From assembly GCF_900105145.1 (NCBI RefSeq), contig NZ_LT629752.1, positions 1,078,501 through 1,142,500 on the forward strand: a DNA stretch of 64,000 bases, read 5' to 3'. Below the pieces are notes generated by a model. That model saw only the letters and a program-made list of their open reading frames with translations, was not told where the DNA came from and did no database searches. Made by a program: the position numbers and the translations under genes. Position 1 is the first letter of the stretch; the number at the start of each line of letters is the position of its first letter. The stretch comes from Polaribacter sp. KT25b (GTDB taxonomy: Bacteria > Bacteroidota > Bacteroidia > Flavobacteriales > Flavobacteriaceae). Shown in pieces: positions 1-9,797 of the stretch.

Positions 1-759
1 ATTTTTTCTTACATCAAAAAATTTAGAAATCATAAAGATTTCATGGTTCCGAATAGAGATCAAATAACGATGAAAACACCTTTTATGAAAGCGTATTCTT
101 TATTGGTTATTCAAAAGTGTCATAAAAGAAATGTTCATGCTATGGGCGGAATGGCTGCTCAAATTCCAATTAAAAATGATGAAATGGCAAATCAGTTAGC
201 GTTTAAAAAAGTGATAGCAGATAAAGAACAAGAAGTAAAAAATGGACATGATGGAACTTGGGTTGCACATCCAGGATTGGTTTCTGTGGCAATGGCTGTT
301 TTTAATGAGAACATGAAAACTAAAAATCAAATACATAAATCTAGAAGTGATGTAAAAGTTTCTGAAGCAGATTTAGTTGAAATACCAAAAGGTACAATTA
401 CTGAAGAAGGAATAAGAAAAAATATAAACGTTGGTATTTTATATATAGAAAGTTGGTTGCGTGGAAATGGCGCAGCAGCAATTTATAATTTAATGGAAGA
501 TGCTGCAACTGCAGAAATTTCTAGAACTCAGGTTTGGTTATGGCTTAGAAATGGAATTATAATAAATAACGGAGAAACATTTAACACTAAAAATTATGAA
601 AAATTCAAACATCAAGAGATTGAAAAAATTAAAAATTATGTTGGACAAAGTGGATTTGATACTGGTAAATTCAAGGAAGCGATACAGTTATTTGATGAAC
701 TTGTTTTAACAGAGAATTTCGAAGAATTTTTAACACTAAAAGCGTACGATCAAATATAA
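1..759 (+). CDS. aceB: Malate synthase A, C-terminal part (5' end outside window)
   Basis: Second enzyme of the glyoxylate shunt, condensing glyoxylate with acetyl-CoA to malate in the cytoplasm. The reading frame is open from base 1, and its first residues (SYIKKFRNHKDF) already match the family, so the methionine at 43 is internal and the gene starts outside the window. Visible family segments are the PNRDQITMKTPFMKAY stretch, the HAMGGMAAQIP segment and the GTWVAHPGL segment, followed by the helical C-terminal domain. About the last 250 of the usual ~530 residues are present. It lies 84 bp upstream of isocitrate lyase on the same strand, so the two are probably co-expressed. The gap holds a hairpin (767-797). 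The identification is firm. Confidence 0.95.
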   Translation: MFSYIKKFRNHKDFMVPNRDQITMKTPFMKAYSLLVIQKCHKRNVHAMGGMAAQIPIKNDEMANQLAFKKVIADKEQEVKNGHDGTWVAHPGLVSVAMAVFNENMKTKNQIHKSRSDVKVSEADLVEIPKGTITEEGIRKNINVGILYIESWLRGNGAAAIYNLMEDAATAEISRTQVWLWLRNGIIINNGETFNTKNYEKFKHQEIEKIKNYVGQSGFDTGKFKEAIQLFDELVLTENFEEFLTLKAYDQI

Positions 760-766
760 AAAAAAT

Positions 767-797
767 GTCTCGCAACTACTGTAATAGTTAACGAGAC
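767..797 (+). other. Intergenic hairpin between aceB and aceA
   Basis: GTCTCG (767-772) pairs with CGAGAC (792-797), and AACTA (774-778) pairs with TAGTT (785-789), leaving a short loop. No T-run follows, so it is not a standard terminator. It could be an mRNA-stability or processing element, or a weak attenuator, setting the malate synthase to isocitrate lyase ratio. That role is inference. Confidence 0.55.
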
Positions 798-843
798 GAA
801 ATTATCAAAATCTAGAAAAACCTTAATAATCAAATACAAAATT

Positions 844-2475
844 ATGAAAAATTTATCAGAAAATAGTTATAGTTCAGCTTTAGACACTGTAAGAAATCTA
901 AAACAAAAATATGGGAATTCTTGGAATGCAATAAATTCTGAAAGTGCTGCAAGAATGGTTTCTCAAAATCGCTTTAAAACAGGTTTAGATATTGCAAAAT
1001 ATACGGCTTCAATTATGAGAAAAGACATGGCAGAGTATGATGCAGATTCTGCAAATTACACGCAATCTTTAGGTTGCTGGCATGGATTTGTTGCGCAACA
1101 AAATATGATTGCAGTTAAAAAACATCATAAAACAACAAGCAAAAGATATTTATATCTATCAGGTTGGATGGTTGCTGCGTTGCGCTCAGAATTTGGTCCT
1201 TTGCCAGATCAATCTATGCATGAAAAAACAGCAGTTTCATCCTTAATTGAAGAAATTTATGATTTTTTACGTCAAGCGGATGCAATTGAGTTGAATGATT
1301 TGTTTAGAAGACTTGAAAGAGGAGAGGATGTACAAAATGAAATTGATAATTTTGATTCTCATATTGTGCCAATTATTGCTGATATTGATGCAGGTTTTGG
1401 AAATGAAGAAGCTACTTATTTGTTAGCTAAAAAAATGATTCAAGCTGGTGCTTGCGCAATTCAAATAGAAAATCAGGTTTCTGATGCAAAACAATGTGGT
1501 CATCAAGACGGAAAAGTAACGGTTCCTCATGAGGATTTTATTGCAAAATTAAATGCAATAAGATATGCGTTTTTAGAATTGGGAGTTGAAGAAGGAATTA
1601 TTGTGGCAAGAACAGATTCTGAAGGAGCGGGTTTAACTCAAAAATTACCAGTAAGTCAAGAGTCTGGAGATTTAGCTTCTCAATATTTAGCTTTTGTAGA
1701 GGCAGAAGAGATTGCTATTAATGAAGCAAAAGAAGATGATGTTTTATTAAAAAGAGACGGAAAATTAGTTCGTCCTGTAAGGTTAGCAAATGGTTTGTAT
1801 AAATTTAAAGAAGGTTCTAATGTTGATAGAGTTGTATTAGATTGTATTACAAGTTTACAAAATGGTGCAGATTTATTATGGATAGAAACACCAACGCCAA
1901 ATGTGAAACAAATTGCACATATGGTAAATAGAGTGAAGCAAATTGTGCCAAATGCTAAATTAGTTTATAATAACTCGCCTTCATTTAATTGGACTTTAAA
2001 CTTTAGACAGCAAACTTATGAAGAAATGCTTGCGGAGGGAGAAAATATGACTGCTTATGATCAAAATAATTTAATGGATCAACAATATGATGCATCTGAA
2101 TTAGGATATCGTGCAGATCGAAAAATTAAAACTTTTCAAATTGATGGAGCAAGAGAAGCTGGTATTTTTCATCACTTAATTACGTTGCCAACGTATCATA
2201 CAACAGCATTACACATGAATGATTTAACTGAAGGTTATTTTGGTGAAGAAGGAATGTTAGCGTATGTAAAAGGTGTTCAAAGACAAGAAATTAGAAAAGG
2301 AGTTGCTTGTGTGAAACATCAAAGAATGGCAGGTTCTGATTTAGGTGATGATCATAAAACTTTTTTTGCAGGTGATAAAGCTCTAAAAGCTAGTGGAGAA
2401 AATAATACTTCAAATCAGTTTGAAACAGTTGAGGAATCTAAAGAAATGAGAAATGAAATAGGGAAAGTAGCTTAG
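844..2475 (+). CDS. aceA: Isocitrate lyase
   Basis: First enzyme of the glyoxylate shunt, splitting isocitrate into succinate and glyoxylate so that the cell can grow on acetate or fatty acids. At 543 residues it matches the longer isocitrate lyase subgroup rather than the ~430-residue E. coli form. The catalytic loop reads KQCGH at residues 216-220 with the active cysteine at 218; the second residue is Q where many homologues have K. Metal and substrate segments such as IADIDAGFGN (~178-187) and WIETPTP are present. It follows aceB in the same direction and ends at a strong terminator (2505-2538). Confidence 0.95.
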   Translation: MKNLSENSYSSALDTVRNLKQKYGNSWNAINSESAARMVSQNRFKTGLDIAKYTASIMRKDMAEYDADSANYTQSLGCWHGFVAQQNMIAVKKHHKTTSKRYLYLSGWMVAALRSEFGPLPDQSMHEKTAVSSLIEEIYDFLRQADAIELNDLFRRLERGEDVQNEIDNFDSHIVPIIADIDAGFGNEEATYLLAKKMIQAGACAIQIENQVSDAKQCGHQDGKVTVPHEDFIAKLNAIRYAFLELGVEEGIIVARTDSEGAGLTQKLPVSQESGDLASQYLAFVEAEEIAINEAKEDDVLLKRDGKLVRPVRLANGLYKFKEGSNVDRVVLDCITSLQNGADLLWIETPTPNVKQIAHMVNRVKQIVPNAKLVYNNSPSFNWTLNFRQQTYEEMLAEGENMTAYDQNNLMDQQYDASELGYRADRKIKTFQIDGAREAGIFHHLITLPTYHTTALHMNDLTEGYFGEEGMLAYVKGVQRQEIRKGVACVKHQRMAGSDLGDDHKTFFAGDKALKASGENNTSNQFETVEESKEMRNEIGKVA

Positions 2476-2504
2476 ATAAGCTAGTTTATTAATAGTTGGT
2501 TAAA

Positions 2505-2538
2505 AAAAACCTCTTTGAATTATTTCAAAGAGGTTTTT
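2505..2538. terminator. Bidirectional terminator after aceA
   Basis: A perfect 15-bp stem (2505-2519 with 2524-2538) closes on a TTAT loop, with an A-run on the left and a T-run on the right. It sits between the convergent aceA (ends 2475) and the surface protein gene (ends 2548), so it can stop transcription from both sides. Confidence 0.9.
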
Positions 2539-2547
2539 GATTGTTTG

Positions 2548-5500
2548 TTATTTTCTAATCAAAGAAAAGTGTCCTTTTTTGTTGATGGCTGGTTTTGTTA
2601 TGTCCGCAGGAATTAGCGTAACATTAAACCAGTAATCATCAGAAGAAAGCGTTTTTCCTCCATAAGTTCCGTCCCAACCTTGGCCGTCAATTGGTAACTG
2701 AGCTACTAATTTTCCGTATCTGTTAAAAATATTGATACTACTATTTGGGTAAAAAGTTTTGTTTGCACCTCTTACAATCCAAGTGTCATTATCTCCGTCA
2801 GCATTTGGTGTAAAGAATTTTGGAAATTGAATAACAGAAACTAACAAAGTTGTATCTGGAGAACATCCGTTTTTATCGTTTACAATTATTTTATAAATTC
2901 CGCCTTCTAGGTTTTCAAAAAGAGGATCGTCTTGAAAACCAGCAAAAGGAATTCTCGTATTTTCATCTGTGTTTTCAATTGCAAATTGATAATCACCAGG
3001 ACCTAAATCATTGTCAATTGTGTTAATTGCTATAGATAAATTGCTTTCGCTACCAATATTATTAGATTCATCAATAATGGTGATAAAACTATTTTCTAAA
3101 GTTGCAATATTTGATTCGTTTATAACAATTGTTTCTGTTCTAGAACAGAAAGTTCCGTTAGTAGTTGTAGCAGTTACAGTGTAAGTTCCCGCAACGGAAA
3201 TATTAACATTGTCTTCTGTGCTAACTGTATCTCCGTTTTGATATTTCCAAACATATTCGTAAGTACCTTTCTGATTTTCTACAAAAATATTAAGTGGTAA
3301 ATTGTTTAAACACAAAATTTGCGGAGTTGTTACCGTAAAATCTGGTAATGGATTTACAATTACATCAAAAAAGGCATCATCATTTATACAGCCAGTTTTT
3401 TTGTTTTGTATGCGAACATAAATTGTTTCTGTTGCTGATGAGTTTTCGTAAGGAGATGAAATTGGTAAATCTCCAGATGTTGCATTTGCTTTTGATGAAT
3501 GAAAAGTTACATTAAAATCATCTGGATCTTGAGAAGCGCCTAAAATTTCAGGAATTTTCCCGTCTAAATCGATGGTTTGAATAATGTTATTTGCATCATC
3601 AAAATCATCATTATTATCACATTCAGAAAGATTAGAAATTGTTTCGAAAGTTGGTTCCGGATTTACAATTACATCAAAATTAGAAATTCCATTTGCACAT
3701 TGTGCATCAGCATTATAAACACGTACATAAATTGTTTCTCGATAAGGTGTTAAATTAGTATATGGTGAAACTAAAGGTGAATTTCCATTTTGTGCTTCTG
3801 CAAGTGATCTGTGATAAGTTACTGTAAATAAACTAGGATCTTGAGTTCCTAAAATTCCTGCAGTTTGGCTTTCTAAATTAATTGTGTCAGAGAACCCGTT
3901 TCTAGCAGAACCATCGGTATTATCATCGCAAACTTCTAAATCGCCTACAAAATTGGCAATTGGTAAAGGATTTACAATTAAATTAAAAGTTGTGTGATCT
4001 GTAAAACAGCCAGTTGAATTATTTGTAACTCTAACATAAATGGTCTGTAAATCTCTTACAGAATTTGTAAAAGGAGATGAAAGAGGATCGTTTCCAGAAT
4101 TTGCATTTGCGGCAGAATCATGATATGTAACTGTAAAATCTGCTGGATTTTGAGTTCCTAAAATTGTTGCAGTTTGACTTTCTAAATTAAAGCTTTGTAC
4201 AATTCCGTTTGTTGCGTCTCCATCATTTATATCGTCACATAATTCTAAATCATCAACAGTTTTTGCGGTTGGAACAGAATTGGTTTTTAAATATAATTCT
4301 CCAGTTCCATTACAATTGTTATTATTTTTGTTGGTGATTTTAAAATAAATAGTTTGTCTAGTTATGTTTGATGGAAAGCCAATGTTTCTGTAATTAGAAA
4401 TGTCGGTAATTTTGTTGATAACAGCAGTTCTGTCGTCTTTAGATTCGTAATAAGAAACTTCTAAATCGGGTCTTAAAATTGCAGGGAAGAAGAATAAAAT
4501 TTCTGATTCTGCGTCGCTAAAATTAAAATTAGTAATTCCGTCTGTATCATTATTTAATGCTCCGTTTGTTCCATCAGTTTGAAGAAAATCATCACAAACA
4601 GCTGGGAATTCTTTGTTGTAAATAACATCTGCAGAAGCTTCAACTTCTAAATTAATTTTAGAGATATTGTAGCATCCTTCAGTAGAAATTGTTCTAACCC
4701 AAGCTTCTCCATTTTGATTTACAGGATATCGTAATTTGTCTGTAATTTCTGGGGTTCCTGCTATTGCATGCGCTTCGGTTGCAAAATATGTAAAAGTTTC
4801 ATTTTTGTAATTTGATGAAATACTAATTTCTGCTTCAGTAAGGTTTATAGTAGAAATTCTGTCTAAATCATCATCACATTGTTTTAATTCTACAATAGCT
4901 GTAACTATTGGTTTAGGGTTAACAGTTAGGGTAATTATGTCTGATGTTATTGTACAGGCATTTCCCGTTCTATTTAAAACAACTCTGTACTTATTGTTGT
5001 TGTAAGTTAAAGGTATATTAGTAAGTTTTAACGAATTGGTGCTACTTTCACTATAGATAGCATCATCTGAAATGATGTTCCATGTTGTGCCGTCAATTGA
5101 AACCCACCATTGAAAACTATCAGCAGTAGTTTCTATTGTAATTGTGTCTGTAGAAGCTTCACAAAAAATTTCATCTTCAAATTTTGTAATAACTATTGGA
5201 GCGCTTGTTATATAATCTAAATTAGGAGTTGTATATCCATTTGTGATGTTTAATACTTTTCCATTTGTATCTACTTGAAATGGACTTGCGTCAATGATTC
5301 CATCGGAGTTAGCATCAGTAAAACCGGCTTCTTTAGTGTCAAAACAAGCATCATCGTCTGAGTCTAGTTCCAAGAAATTTAAAATAGTATCAGAATCAGT
5401 ATCTGTAATTGTGTAATTAAGAATTGCATTATCAGCAGTTGTTTCTAGATTGTTAATAAGACCGTTAATTCCAACTGAGGTTGCGTTTGCATCATCAATA

Positions 5501-8031
5501 ATTCCATCATTGTTTGTATCCACTAAATTATGACCAGCTTCTGCTAAATCAAAAATTCCATCATTGTCTGAATCAACATCTAAGTAATTAGGAATGCCAT
5601 CATTATCTGTGTCAATATTTGTGATAATTCCGTTAAAAATATCGTCTAAACCATCTTGATTTACATCAAGATTTGATAATATAATCTGTGGAGAAGAAGC
5701 TTCTGAAATATCAGGAATTCCATCATTATCAGAATCTAAATCAAACATGTTCTCAATTCCATCGCCGTCAGAATCCAAAGAAAAACAAGTAAGTTGAATG
5801 TTTCCATTAAATGTTGATGTAGCAGCTATTCCTGAAGATTGATGTTTAAAATCGATTTGATCTACTTGATTTGCTAAAAACTCAAAAGTACTTGCCGCTC
5901 CAGTTGTATTTGATTTATATTTATACCAGATTTCTGATGCAGAAATATTGGTAATTCCGTCTTCAAATTCGCCATCAAAATTAGTGTCGATTAAAAGTTG
6001 GTCATCAGGGTCTAAAAGTGTGATATTTTTAGAGTTTGGGCCAATTTTTAGGATAAAAAATTCTCCAGCAACTACTTTATGGTCAAAAGCTTTGTTTTGA
6101 GTAAATTTAAAGTTGATTTTTTGATTAAAGTTAATTTCATATTTTAATTTAGAATCTGTTGCAGGATTTATTACGGAAACAAAATCCCCTTCAGTATTTC
6201 CTGTAAAAGAATTGGTGGGTTCTGTTATTGTGAAAATAGGTGTTGTAATTGATGAAGTTTTTGTATTGTCTGCAAAAATTATTTCAGGATTATTAATATC
6301 TGATAAATTTAAAGCTGCGTTTCCAAAAGATTCATCACAATTTAAAATTCCGTCATTATCAAGATCAACATCTAAATTATCTATAATTAAATCGCCGTCA
6401 AAATCATCAGGACAAATACTAACAGGTATTTCAATAGATTCAAAAGTAGCTCCTGTACAGTCGATAATTCCAACTAATTTATATCTTCCAGGTTCAGATG
6501 CAATAGGTTTGTAACTAGAATTAGTACTTCTTTCTTCCCAAGTTAATGTGGTTTCATTGTAATAATACCATTTTATGCCTCCATCAAAAAGTTCTGTGTT
6601 TGCTGCTTGTAAAGTAATGTTAGGTATACAATTTCCTAAAGAAGAAACGGTTGTGTTAAAATTAATTTCTGGAGCAGAAGGAAACCCAGAATAAAAACTA
6701 CCAGAAGTGGCTGCTCCATTTCTGTTAAAATAAGCACAATATAATTCTTCGCTGCTTTCTACACTTACATTTCCTGTAAGGCCTGTTATTTTATAAGTAA
6801 CATAATCAGGGTTTCCGTTTACAGAACTTGGTCCAGTTGAACTAAATGAAGAGGTTGGTAGCCCATTAATACTAACAGTTGCGCCAGTATTTGTAACTAT
6901 CGTTACCCCTCCTCCAAAGTTATTACTTCCAATTTCGTCAATTGATGATATGTTGTCTACATTTCCTTTGCTTTCACAATTTAAAGGAGGTACAAAAAAT
7001 AAACCTTGGTTGGCGGCGTCGTCACCAAAACCAACACCTTGATAAGCAAATGCAGGTTTTGATGTTTCTATGTACATGTTTCCATTTGCATTGTAATATC
7101 CTCCTTCGATAACATGAAATTCTCCTGTGTTTATTGTTTTAACAACTGTACCTCCAACTTTTATTTCTGTATTGTTTTCGTGGGCAACAATAAGCACATT
7201 TTCCCATTCATCTTCTCCGTCTCCTCTAACAAAAATATATTCAGTTCCAATTTTTGATGCATCTACAATTTGATCTATACCATAGTCTCTATTATTACTG
7301 CCTTCATAAAAACTACCCGTTGCAGAACCCGAGTTTACTACAATAGGTTTTTCTGAGTGAATTAAAGTTCCTATTAAGTCATTTGGATCTCCTCCAGCAT
7401 CCGAAGATACAGAAACTATAAAGCTTTCTCCTCTATTTAGATTTTTTGTGAAAGGGAGAGAGCCAGAATAGTTGTTAATTGAAATTCCTGCAGAAAAATC
7501 ATCAAAAGTAATATTAGTATCATCTTCTGTTGCCATTACAGAAATAAAATTTAAAAAACCTCCTTTGGGAGAAGGGCTCCAAAAACCTCCCATTCTAAAA
7601 TCGGTTCCTAAAGCCGAATTCCCTTTACTAACTATTGCTGCTGCTTGAAATGTACTTGAAGATACCATTCTGATTGAAACATAGATTACGTCGTCTGCTT
7701 CAATAATATAGCCTTTAGTAGTTATAATTGTTGCGGTATTATTAGATTCTTGAAATAATTGATCGCCAACTCTTGATGAAGTTGTAGTGTAGGGTTTAGA
7801 GTTTGAAACAGTTCCTTTTATTTCTTCGGATGAAGGTCTACCGATAGGTGTTATTGTAAAGTTAACATTATTATTTTTAGGAGTAGAAATATATATGTAT
7901 TGATTTTCAATAGGATCATCACTCGTAATTGGTGGTAAATAATGTGTTTTACTTAATTGAGCATTAGTGTTTTGAAAAGTAAAAAAACTAATTAAAAATA
8001 GAATTGAATAAAAAAAGGATTTTTTTAACAT
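2548..8031 (-). CDS. Giant secreted protein with T9SS type B sorting domain
   Basis: A 1827-residue secreted protein, probably attached to the cell surface as an adhesin or gliding-related protein. A signal peptide covers about residues 1-24 (ends TNAQ). The N-terminal third resembles the IgGFc-binding-type domain of large Bacteroidota surface proteins. Aspartate-rich, thrombospondin type 3-like calcium repeats follow (DSDGDG, DSDNDG, DTDNDG motifs, roughly bases 5300-6410). Then come at least three ~100-residue repeats that start near a CDD/CDN motif and end in NPLP/NPEP (bases ~3350-4280). The last ~85 residues form the CHU_C-type gliding-motility/T9SS type B sorting domain (NADGDND, NRYGKLV, WDG). 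The gene stands alone, diverges from the 8227 gene, and has its own promoter (8063-8095). The binding target is unknown. Confidence 0.88.
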   Translation of the reverse strand: MLKKSFFYSILFLISFFTFQNTNAQLSKTHYLPPITSDDPIENQYIYISTPKNNNVNFTITPIGRPSSEEIKGTVSNSKPYTTTSSRVGDQLFQESNNTATIITTKGYIIEADDVIYVSIRMVSSSTFQAAAIVSKGNSALGTDFRMGGFWSPSPKGGFLNFISVMATEDDTNITFDDFSAGISINNYSGSLPFTKNLNRGESFIVSVSSDAGGDPNDLIGTLIHSEKPIVVNSGSATGSFYEGSNNRDYGIDQIVDASKIGTEYIFVRGDGEDEWENVLIVAHENNTEIKVGGTVVKTINTGEFHVIEGGYYNANGNMYIETSKPAFAYQGVGFGDDAANQGLFFVPPLNCESKGNVDNISSIDEIGSNNFGGGVTIVTNTGATVSINGLPTSSFSSTGPSSVNGNPDYVTYKITGLTGNVSVESSEELYCAYFNRNGAATSGSFYSGFPSAPEINFNTTVSSLGNCIPNITLQAANTELFDGGIKWYYYNETTLTWEERSTNSSYKPIASEPGRYKLVGIIDCTGATFESIEIPVSICPDDFDGDLIIDNLDVDLDNDGILNCDESFGNAALNLSDINNPEIIFADNTKTSSITTPIFTITEPTNSFTGNTEGDFVSVINPATDSKLKYEINFNQKINFKFTQNKAFDHKVVAGEFFILKIGPNSKNITLLDPDDQLLIDTNFDGEFEDGITNISASEIWYKYKSNTTGAASTFEFLANQVDQIDFKHQSSGIAATSTFNGNIQLTCFSLDSDGDGIENMFDLDSDNDGIPDISEASSPQIILSNLDVNQDGLDDIFNGIITNIDTDNDGIPNYLDVDSDNDGIFDLAEAGHNLVDTNNDGIIDDANATSVGINGLINNLETTADNAILNYTITDTDSDTILNFLELDSDDDACFDTKEAGFTDANSDGIIDASPFQVDTNGKVLNITNGYTTPNLDYITSAPIVITKFEDEIFCEASTDTITIETTADSFQWWVSIDGTTWNIISDDAIYSESSTNSLKLTNIPLTYNNNKYRVVLNRTGNACTITSDIITLTVNPKPIVTAIVELKQCDDDLDRISTINLTEAEISISSNYKNETFTYFATEAHAIAGTPEITDKLRYPVNQNGEAWVRTISTEGCYNISKINLEVEASADVIYNKEFPAVCDDFLQTDGTNGALNNDTDGITNFNFSDAESEILFFFPAILRPDLEVSYYESKDDRTAVINKITDISNYRNIGFPSNITRQTIYFKITNKNNNNCNGTGELYLKTNSVPTAKTVDDLELCDDINDGDATNGIVQSFNLESQTATILGTQNPADFTVTYHDSAANANSGNDPLSSPFTNSVRDLQTIYVRVTNNSTGCFTDHTTFNLIVNPLPIANFVGDLEVCDDNTDGSARNGFSDTINLESQTAGILGTQDPSLFTVTYHRSLAEAQNGNSPLVSPYTNLTPYRETIYVRVYNADAQCANGISNFDVIVNPEPTFETISNLSECDNNDDFDDANNIIQTIDLDGKIPEILGASQDPDDFNVTFHSSKANATSGDLPISSPYENSSATETIYVRIQNKKTGCINDDAFFDVIVNPLPDFTVTTPQILCLNNLPLNIFVENQKGTYEYVWKYQNGDTVSTEDNVNISVAGTYTVTATTTNGTFCSRTETIVINESNIATLENSFITIIDESNNIGSESNLSIAINTIDNDLGPGDYQFAIENTDENTRIPFAGFQDDPLFENLEGGIYKIIVNDKNGCSPDTTLLVSVIQFPKFFTPNADGDNDTWIVRGANKTFYPNSSINIFNRYGKLVAQLPIDGQGWDGTYGGKTLSSDDYWFNVTLIPADITKPAINKKGHFSLIRK
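3350..4280 (-). repeat. Three ~305-bp in-frame repeats inside the surface protein gene
   Basis: Each unit encodes about 100 residues: a CDD/CDN...DG start, an (N)LESQTA.ILG-type segment followed by (F)TVTYH, then SP(F/Y)(T/E)N, a TIYVRV strand and a closing NP(L/E)P. The units are easiest to see at DNA level from the recurring GGATTTACAATTA on the plus strand near 3352, 3660 and 3968. More diverged copies continue towards 4900. They encode stacked extracellular Ig/PKD-like modules. Confidence 0.7.
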
Positions 8032-8062
8032 ACAAGTTGCTATATAGAATAAATTATTTTGT

Positions 8063-8095
8063 CAAAAATAGTTAGAAATTAATCAAAAATTCAAA
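8063..8095 (-). promoter_or_regulatory. Promoter of the giant surface protein gene
   Basis: On the minus strand the -33 element TTTG (8092-8095) and the -7 element TATTTTTG (8063-8070) are 21 bp apart. This fits the Bacteroidota consensus and is placed about 30 bp before the start codon at 8031. Confidence 0.65.
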
Positions 8096-8226
8096 CAATT
8101 ACCTAAAATTAAGTAACAAAGAAGGTTTAATTGCTACATATAATTAAAGTAATATTTCTTTTACTAAAAAAAAATAACGAAATTGCTTGTCTAAAAATTG
8201 TTCAACTTTAAAAACTAAAAAAAAAT

Positions 8227-9570
8227 ATGTCTGATGATTTTGATTTATTAGAAACTAATTCTGCTGAAAAAACTGAAAAGGTAGATGTAAATTGGGGTAA
8301 AGCTGTAGATACTATGAAGTCTAAATTGGCTCAAGAAGATGATCCTCAACAACGTCAAAAAATCTTAAATGCTACCTTAGATGATGTTGTACATATGGCA
8401 GAAAAAGATAGAACTACACTTTTAGATGCTATTAAAGATTTAACAGACTATCAAGATGAAGTTGGTATTATGTTCGAAAAATTTTCGGCATTAAACCCAA
8501 CAGAACAAAAAGTGATAGACGATGCTCAAAAAGAACTAGAAAGAGCAAGAATTGAATTAGAAGACGCACAAAATAAACCAGATACTTGGTGGAACAATCT
8601 TTGGGGAAGAAAATCCAAGATTAAAAAAGAAGAAGTAGAGTTTGCAGAAGCAGAAAAAATTAGAGCAGGAGCAGATAATAAAGCAAAAGCAATGTTTCAG
8701 CAACGTATAGAAAGTGCAGATATTCAAACTTTATTAAGTGAACTTTCTTATAAATCTCAAGCAGCAGTAAGTCGTTTAAAAAACAGAGAAGTAGAAATTA
8801 AAGAAGTTGAAGAAAAGCTAAAAGATGCAATTGTAGAAGCTTCTAAAAACCATACAAAAGCTTTAGAAAAGAAGAAAGAAATAGAAGATAAGTTAGAAGA
8901 GCAATATGCTTTATTAAAACAATCTCGTCAAGAATTAGACGAAATTGCTGACAAACAATCTACAGAATATTCAGAAGCTATTGGAAAAGTTACCACTTTA
9001 GAGCAAAAAGTAGAAGAGTTAGAAGGTCTTAAAAATGCATATACAACTTTAGCAGCTTCCAAAGATAGTTTTGTTCACAAACACAATTTAACAATCAAAG
9101 TTTTAACTTCTTTGCGTTCAAATTTACAAACACATAGAGCTAAATTAAAGTCAGATACTGAAGAGCGATTAAAGTATTATGATGGTTATGTAGTTGCCTT
9201 AAAAGCAAGAACAGATCAAGAATTTGCGGCTATTTTAGAGCATTTAGGAGTAAAAACCGATGAGCATATAGGTGCAACTTTAGCGTCAATGCATTCTGCA
9301 AGTGCCAGAGCTCGTCAAGAAATGATGGACAATATTCCTGTTCACGAAAAAGTAATGAAAGGTGTGTACAGCACTTATGCAGAAGCGTTACAAGAAATTA
9401 GAGAAAAGGATGGAGATATTCAAAAGAACTTTGCAGACAGATATGGAATTGATATGAAAGAGATTTTCGAAGATTTCTATAAAGCTGATAAAGAAACTCC
9501 AGTTTTAGAAGATAATTCCACAACAGAAGCACCTAAAAAAGAGGTTTCTGATGATGATATGTTAAGCTAA
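8227..9570 (+). CDS. Long coiled-coil protein, first gene of an uncharacterised AAA cluster
   Basis: A cytoplasmic protein of 447 residues without signal peptide or membrane span. Residues ~90-260 are almost continuous charged coiled coil, interrupted near 120-135 by a tryptophan-rich hydrophobic patch (TWWNNLWGRK) that could dip into a membrane. Long helices continue to ~400, and the C-terminus is acidic. The build recalls TelA (toxic anion resistance) and PspA-type membrane-remodelling proteins, but I see no motif that proves membership. The start at 8227 is preceded by an A-rich leader, and no clear -7 box was found. It heads a co-directional set that includes an AAA ATPase, NUDIX, RDD and other membrane proteins, so a role as an ATPase client or membrane scaffold is an inference. 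A hairpin repeat and a toxin-antitoxin pair separate it from the rest. Confidence 0.7.
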   Translation: MSDDFDLLETNSAEKTEKVDVNWGKAVDTMKSKLAQEDDPQQRQKILNATLDDVVHMAEKDRTTLLDAIKDLTDYQDEVGIMFEKFSALNPTEQKVIDDAQKELERARIELEDAQNKPDTWWNNLWGRKSKIKKEEVEFAEAEKIRAGADNKAKAMFQQRIESADIQTLLSELSYKSQAAVSRLKNREVEIKEVEEKLKDAIVEASKNHTKALEKKKEIEDKLEEQYALLKQSRQELDEIADKQSTEYSEAIGKVTTLEQKVEELEGLKNAYTTLAASKDSFVHKHNLTIKVLTSLRSNLQTHRAKLKSDTEERLKYYDGYVVALKARTDQEFAAILEHLGVKTDEHIGATLASMHSASARARQEMMDNIPVHEKVMKGVYSTYAEALQEIREKDGDIQKNFADRYGIDMKEIFEDFYKADKETPVLEDNSTTEAPKKEVSDDDMLS

Positions 9571-9593
9571 TTTTTAAAAGAAAATTATTTGAA

Positions 9594-9688
9594 GGGCGTT
9601 TCCCTGATGAAAAATCAGGGTCAGGCTTTCCATTATATCTTTTTTCAGAAAAAGAAAAAAGGATGCCATTTCAATCCTTAACGCAGGC
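9594..9688 (+). repeat. Dispersed hairpin repeat, type 1 (copy A)
   Basis: The element begins with GGGC, contains the small hairpin CCCTGAT/ATCAGGG (9602-9608 with 9614-9620), then CAGGCTTTCCATTATATC, an A/T palindromic core (TCTTTTTTC...GAAAAAAGGA), and ends GGATGCCATTTCAATCC-TTAACGC. The same outer arms recur at 63493-63622, and a related design occurs at 18133-18226 and 59571-59647. It resembles REP-type non-coding palindromic repeats. It sits just after the 8227 gene and before the toxin-antitoxin promoter. Confidence 0.75.
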
Positions 9689-9772
9689 TTACTTGTTGCT
9701 TTTTAGATAACTAAAAGTGCATTGTTTATTTAAAGATAATATCAAATTAAAACACAAAATATAAATATATAT

Positions 9773-9780
9773 TATATTTG
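9773..9780 (+). promoter_or_regulatory. -7 promoter box of the toxin-antitoxin pair
   Basis: TATATTTG matches the Bacteroidota -7 consensus TAnnTTTG. No good -33 TTG is visible 19-21 bp upstream. Because the box covers the GTG at 9780, that GTG cannot be the antitoxin start; the ATG at 9798 is preferred, giving a very short leader. Confidence 0.6.
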
Positions 9781-9797
9781 TGAAAAATAAATATAAA

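Noticed and set aside
3350..4280. Regular ~305-bp repeats as a possible CRISPR or satellite array
   Set aside because: The periodicity lies in frame in one long gene and encodes protein modules; the units are far too long for CRISPR.
9780..9797. GTG start for the antitoxin gene
   Set aside because: The GTG lies inside a TATATTTG promoter box; the ATG at 9798 starts the ribbon-helix-helix fold cleanly.
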